From NCBI GenBank assembly GCA_013204585.1, contig JABMNL010000025.1:1-34422 (forward strand): a DNA stretch of 34,422 bases. Direction: 5' to 3'. How positions within the stretch are numbered: the stretch's first letter is position 1; every line of letters begins with the position of its first letter. The DNA comes from SAR202 cluster bacterium (GTDB taxonomy: Bacteria; Chloroflexota; Dehalococcoidia; Lucifugimonadales; UBA3495). The notes beneath the pieces were generated by a model. It ran no database searches. It was not told the origin of the DNA and was given only the letters and a program-made list of their open reading frames with translations. A program made the translations under genes and the position numbers. This document shows, piece by piece, positions 31,347 through 34,422 of this stretch.

Positions 31347-32625
31347 CTTTTATATCGATAATAACGCCCGGCCCATCCGAATTCTCGAGAAGGTCAAGAT
31401 AGGCATCCAGCCCATTCTGCGGGAATACTTTGTGAGGCACTGCCAGAATGATGGCATCGTAGACCGCGTTCCCGGTGAAGGGATTGTCCACCGGCCTCAA
31501 TTTCAGTTGTTCAACGGTAGTGGTGCCTAACATGGGGTCATGGACAAAAACCGCGCATTCGTAACTCTCCAACTCTCGCACCAGATCGATTGCTCTGGAG
31601 TTACGCACGTCCCGCACGTTTTCCTTAAAGGTCACACCCAGCACCAGCACTCTAGCGCCACGAACGCGTTTCCCGGACTTAACGAGAAGCTTCACGGTCT
31701 GCTGGGCAACGTAGTTGTTCATTTGGTCGTTGATTCGACGACCGGCCAGAATGACCTCCGGATGGTACCCAACTTCCTGGGCCCGGTAGGTCAGGTAGTA
31801 AGGGTCCACCGGAATGCAATGCCCTCCCACAAACCCCGGTTCGAAGGGCAAGAAGTTCCATTTGGTCCGAGCCGCCCGTAGCACTTCGTGGGTGTCTAGC
31901 CCCATCCGGTGAAAGAGCATCGCCAACTCGTTCATCAGGGCTATATTCAGGTCGCGCTGGACGTTCTCAATCACCTTGGCCGCTTCGGCCGTGGGGATGT
32001 CCGGCGCGCAGTAGACACCCGCGTGGGCCACCAGGCGGTACATTCCGGCCACGGTGTCCAAGGCTTCGGGATCCCGCGTCGCTACGATCTTCACCACCTT
32101 GTCCAAGGTGTGCTCGGGGTCACCGGTGTTGATACGCTCCGGGGAGTAACCAAGATGGAAGTCTTGCCCGCTGCGCAAGCCCGACTCGGCTTCCAAGATG
32201 GGGAGGCAGACCTGCTCGGTGCAGCCCGGGTAGACGGTGGACTCGAATACCACATAGGCCGGGCCGTTGCCGTCGAGGCTGCGGAGCGCCCGGCCCACGA
32301 TCTTACTGGCCTTAACCAGGAACGACGTGTCGGGACGCCGGGTGCCGTCCACCGGTGTGGGCACGGCCACGATGTGGAAGCGGGCACCGGCGAGGTCCTC
32401 GGGATTGCTAGTGTAAGTGAGATGAGGCGGGCGCAGGGCCTCCGGGGCGTAATCGCCATTGCGGTCGCTGCCGGACTGCAGTTCGCGCACCCGGCCCTGG
32501 TCGACGTCGAACGCAACGGTGGGCAAATGTTGGCCGAAGGCCAAAGCCAGAGGAAGGCCGACATAGCCCAGGCCCAGGACTGCTATCGGGGTTGGCAGGC
32601 CGAGGTTATCGGGTGGTGGATTCAT
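31294..32625 (-). CDS. UDP-sugar 6-dehydrogenase (WbpA/TviB-type)
   Basis: A protein of 443 residues. The NAD-binding start is IAVLGLGYVGLPLALAF (14-30, GLGYVG at 18-23). Catalytic features are FESTVYPGCTEQV, GYSPERINTGD, AAKVIENVQRDLNIALMNE with the conserved Lys, and the catalytic Cys270 in FVGGHCIPVDPYYL. Such enzymes oxidise UDP-GlcNAc, UDP-GalNAc or UDP-ManNAc at C6 to a uronic acid. A hexosaminuronic acid is thus a likely second building block beside the NulOs. Part of the gene is far richer in GC than its neighbours (32341-32400: 44 of 60 bases), which suggests a different origin. Confidence 0.93.
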   Translation of the reverse strand: MNPPPDNLGLPTPIAVLGLGYVGLPLALAFGQHLPTVAFDVDQGRVRELQSGSDRNGDYAPEALRPPHLTYTSNPEDLAGARFHIVAVPTPVDGTRRPDTSFLVKASKIVGRALRSLDGNGPAYVVFESTVYPGCTEQVCLPILEAESGLRSGQDFHLGYSPERINTGDPEHTLDKVVKIVATRDPEALDTVAGMYRLVAHAGVYCAPDIPTAEAAKVIENVQRDLNIALMNELAMLFHRMGLDTHEVLRAARTKWNFLPFEPGFVGGHCIPVDPYYLTYRAQEVGYHPEVILAGRRINDQMNNYVAQQTVKLLVKSGKRVRGARVLVLGVTFKENVRDVRNSRAIDLVRELESYECAVFVHDPMLGTTTVEQLKLRPVDNPFTGNAVYDAIILAVPHKVFPQNGLDAYLDLLENSDGPGVIIDIKGALPKPIEPTQVLYWRL

Positions 32626-32656
32626 TGGGTCCGTTGGGGTAATCGTGTATCACGGG

Positions 32657-32842
32657 CTACAGTTCGATCCCTACGCCTCTGGCCGTGCGCACCGAGTCTG
32701 TCTGGCTTCGTAGAATAAGCCGCTCGCCAGTGGGAAGCTTAACGCCTTCTCCCCGCCCCGTGGTGCCAGCATTAGTGGCGGTGAGCGAGGCGAGAATGAT
32801 GGCCTTGCCGCAGAGACTTGACTCAATGGTGGGCATAAACAT
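32657..32842 (-). CDS. Small ORF of unknown function (doubtful)
   Basis: 61 codons between the radical SAM gene and the dehydrogenase, beginning two bases after the radical SAM stop. Codon use looks plausible (many C- or G-ending codons) and the segment GEGVKLPTGERLILRSQ resembles folded protein. There is no ribosome-binding site and I recognise no family. The ORF fills most of a 219-base gap that otherwise has no assigned content. It could be a gene remnant or chance. Confidence 0.3.
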   Translation of the reverse strand: MFMPTIESSLCGKAIILASLTATNAGTTGRGEGVKLPTGERLILRSQTDSVRTARGVGIEL

Positions 32843-32844
32843 GA

Positions 32845-34422
32845 TTAGTAAATCAATTCCGATGGAAATTTAAACAACGCCGCATCTTCTTCAGGCAGGG
32901 TGACGGGTATCTGCCCACAATCAAGCGTTGTTGGAAACTCGCGCCTGATTACGTCGTCGACTGAAAGTCCAAAAATCATGAACCGCTCTTGCCAGTAGCC
33001 GGATTGCTCCACTCGAGATTTAAGTCGTTCGATGAGTGCTTCCTCGATCACCCCGAGCACGCGATGTTGGAGATAGGCGTAGAAGTACAGGATTATTGCA
33101 TTGTCAGGTGCTGACTTGGTGGCTACATATCTCAGCCACGTCAACTGTTGCTTTAACTTAACGGGCCGCATTTCGCGCAATAGTCGGCTGAAATTAAGCC
33201 GGATGTTCATGTAGAACCAGATGTCATCCAAGCTATTTGCTTTCGGAACCTGATCGAGTTGATAGAAATCCGGAGCATTTAAAAAGCCCATAGCCTGACC
33301 GGTTTTTTCTCCGAAGTGCGATTGTTGGATTTTTCCTTGCTCTATTGCCCGCTGCCGTGAGTAAGGTCCTGTTTGGTAAGGAGACACGTCAGCCCCATTG
33401 TCACCTTTCAGGGAACCTTCTCGCTCGCCCAAAAGGTCCTGTTCAACCATGGCGTCGTAGATAGGCGTGTTTTTCCAAGGCTGAAGAACGTTTAAATTAT
33501 TCCAATCTAAGTCCATCTCTTCGCAAAGCTTGATGGTATCGAATATCATCCTCATTGTTTCGTTAGGGAACCCAATGATGAGAAGCGCCCTAGTGTTAAT
33601 TTGAGGATACTTTCGAAGAACCTCGGCAGCCCTTCGGAAAATCCTGAGTGTACCGGGTTTTTTGATGGCCCGAAGAATATCGGCATTACCGGATTCAATG
33701 CCGATATTGAGGCCAATACAGCCGCTGGCAGTAGCAGCTTCCAGCACTTCATCGCTTAGAGAGGCGGCGATAACGCCGTTGGTCGCGTCCCAGGTCATAT
33801 TCAGATTGCGTTTTGCCATGCCGTTGAATAGTTCTATGGCTCGCGTCTCGTTCTTGAGCAAATCATCATCGAGCCATAGTATATGACCGATTTCGTGCTG
33901 CTCTCTTAGAAGGGTCAATTCATCAAGAACAGATTCAACCGAGCGTTGGCGTACGCCTTTACCATTGAACGACCGCACATTGCAAAAAGTGCAGGCCGCG
34001 CGACAACCGCGGTTAGACAGCACCGTGGCTATCTGAGTATCTTCATAGCGGAAGCCGTACCACGATCCCAACGTTCCCACCCGTGAATGCGTGCCAATGT
34101 CCATAATTTCGTAAGGTGGGATGACGTCCAGGTCATCACCTTCAGGAACGAACTGTTTTCCAAATCGAACGCCGTTGTCGCCGGAAGGCAGCCGGACGAG
34201 CACCTGCCCGACCTGATCTATCTTTATTTCGCCGTTCACAAATTCAATAAAACGAATAAAAGCCTTCTCCGCTTCATTCAAGAAAGCGATGTCAGCCTCC
34301 GGAATATCGTTCATGATGTCTTGCAGATCATGGGTTACATGCACGCCGCCGATTGCAACAGGCAACTTTCTTCCGCCGGTCAGCCAGGTAGGCTCGAACT
34401 CTTTGCACGCCCTGCACACATC
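32845..34422 (-). CDS. B12-binding radical SAM protein, partial (5' end beyond window)
   Basis: About 525 codons are visible; the frame is open to the right edge and the first visible Cys-rich residues are internal. VAIGGVHVTHDLQDI (about 21-35) is the end of a cobalamin-binding domain. The radical SAM cluster motif is CRAACTFC (C139, C143, C146). ALLIIGFPNETMRMI and LDWNNLNVLQPW are typical of the barrel. The family includes C-methyltransferases, ring-contracting and other radical enzymes, and many are uncharacterised. Its place beside glycan genes hints at sugar or lipid modification. It precedes the dehydrogenase in transcription order. Confidence 0.85.
   Translation of the reverse strand, partial: DVCRACKEFEPTWLTGGRKLPVAIGGVHVTHDLQDIMNDIPEADIAFLNEAEKAFIRFIEFVNGEIKIDQVGQVLVRLPSGDNGVRFGKQFVPEGDDLDVIPPYEIMDIGTHSRVGTLGSWYGFRYEDTQIATVLSNRGCRAACTFCNVRSFNGKGVRQRSVESVLDELTLLREQHEIGHILWLDDDLLKNETRAIELFNGMAKRNLNMTWDATNGVIAASLSDEVLEAATASGCIGLNIGIESGNADILRAIKKPGTLRIFRRAAEVLRKYPQINTRALLIIGFPNETMRMIFDTIKLCEEMDLDWNNLNVLQPWKNTPIYDAMVEQDLLGEREGSLKGDNGADVSPYQTGPYSRQRAIEQGKIQQSHFGEKTGQAMGFLNAPDFYQLDQVPKANSLDDIWFYMNIRLNFSRLLREMRPVKLKQQLTWLRYVATKSAPDNAIILYFYAYLQHRVLGVIEEALIERLKSRVEQSGYWQERFMIFGLSVDDVIRREFPTTLDCGQIPVTLPEEDAALFKFPSELIY

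Noticed and set aside
31909-32718. 269-codon plus-strand ORF opposite the dehydrogenase
   Set aside because: It is the antisense shadow of a GC-rich coding region; the translation is His/Arg/Gly/Val-rich without family motifs, while the minus strand has a full dehydrogenase.

Overview
The window is one long, almost gap-free gene cluster for a cell-surface glycan, and every supported gene lies on the minus strand, so transcription runs from high to low coordinates. It encodes a legionaminic-acid-type nonulosonic acid (NulO) pathway, a second NulO synthase/epimerase/cytidylyltransferase set, six glycosyltransferases, seven methyltransferases, an ABC exporter and an O-antigen ligase/polymerase-like membrane protein. 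Gene density, stop/start overlaps (ATGA, GTGA) and mixed ATG/GTG/TTG starts show a bacterium. No ribosomal RNA or other phylogenetic marker is present. I cannot name the phylum; an uncultivated environmental bacterium with a lipid-linked-glycan envelope pathway fits.

Layout in transcription order. 34.4-30.0 kb: the end of a B12-binding radical SAM enzyme, a small doubtful ORF, a UDP-sugar dehydrogenase and a TIGR04372-type glycosyltransferase. 29.8-23.2 kb: a PhyH-type dioxygenase, a methyltransferase, an MsbA/PglK-like ABC exporter, a putative sugar O-methyltransferase lying between two 155-bp direct repeats, and a second TIGR04372-type glycosyltransferase whose 5' end is part of the repeat. 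23.2-18.7 kb: a methyltransferase, then legF-legI-legG-legH. 18.6-15.0 kb: an inserted block of methyltransferase, polysaccharide deacetylase, arginine:X amidinotransferase and methyltransferase. 15.0-11.6 kb: ptmE-legB-legC. 11.6-5.2 kb: a GT-B protein, then a second neuB-neuC-neuA set and another GT-B protein. 5.2-1 kb: FkbM methyltransferase, GT4, FkbM methyltransferase, GT4, and an O-antigen ligase/polymerase that runs off the left edge inside a 12-bp in-frame tandem repeat.

How the parts may work together (inference). PtmE makes a nucleotide-amino sugar. LegB, LegC and LegH turn it into a 2,4-diamino-2,4,6-trideoxy sugar. LegG removes the nucleotide and epimerises, LegI condenses with phosphoenolpyruvate and LegF activates with CMP. 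The second set would make a second CMP-NulO. The deacetylase/amidinotransferase pair, which overlap by an ATGA and sit inside the leg operon, could expose an amine and convert it to a guanidino group. Glycosyltransferases and methyltransferases would then build and decorate a lipid-linked oligosaccharide, which the ABC protein flips and the ligase/polymerase joins or polymerises.

The most interesting signals are the deacetylase-amidinotransferase module, the duplicated NulO set, the 155-bp repeats around one methyltransferase cassette, an RNA-level hairpin over the second neuB stop codon, the PADV tandem repeat in the ligase, and a protein-like remnant in the only large gap.
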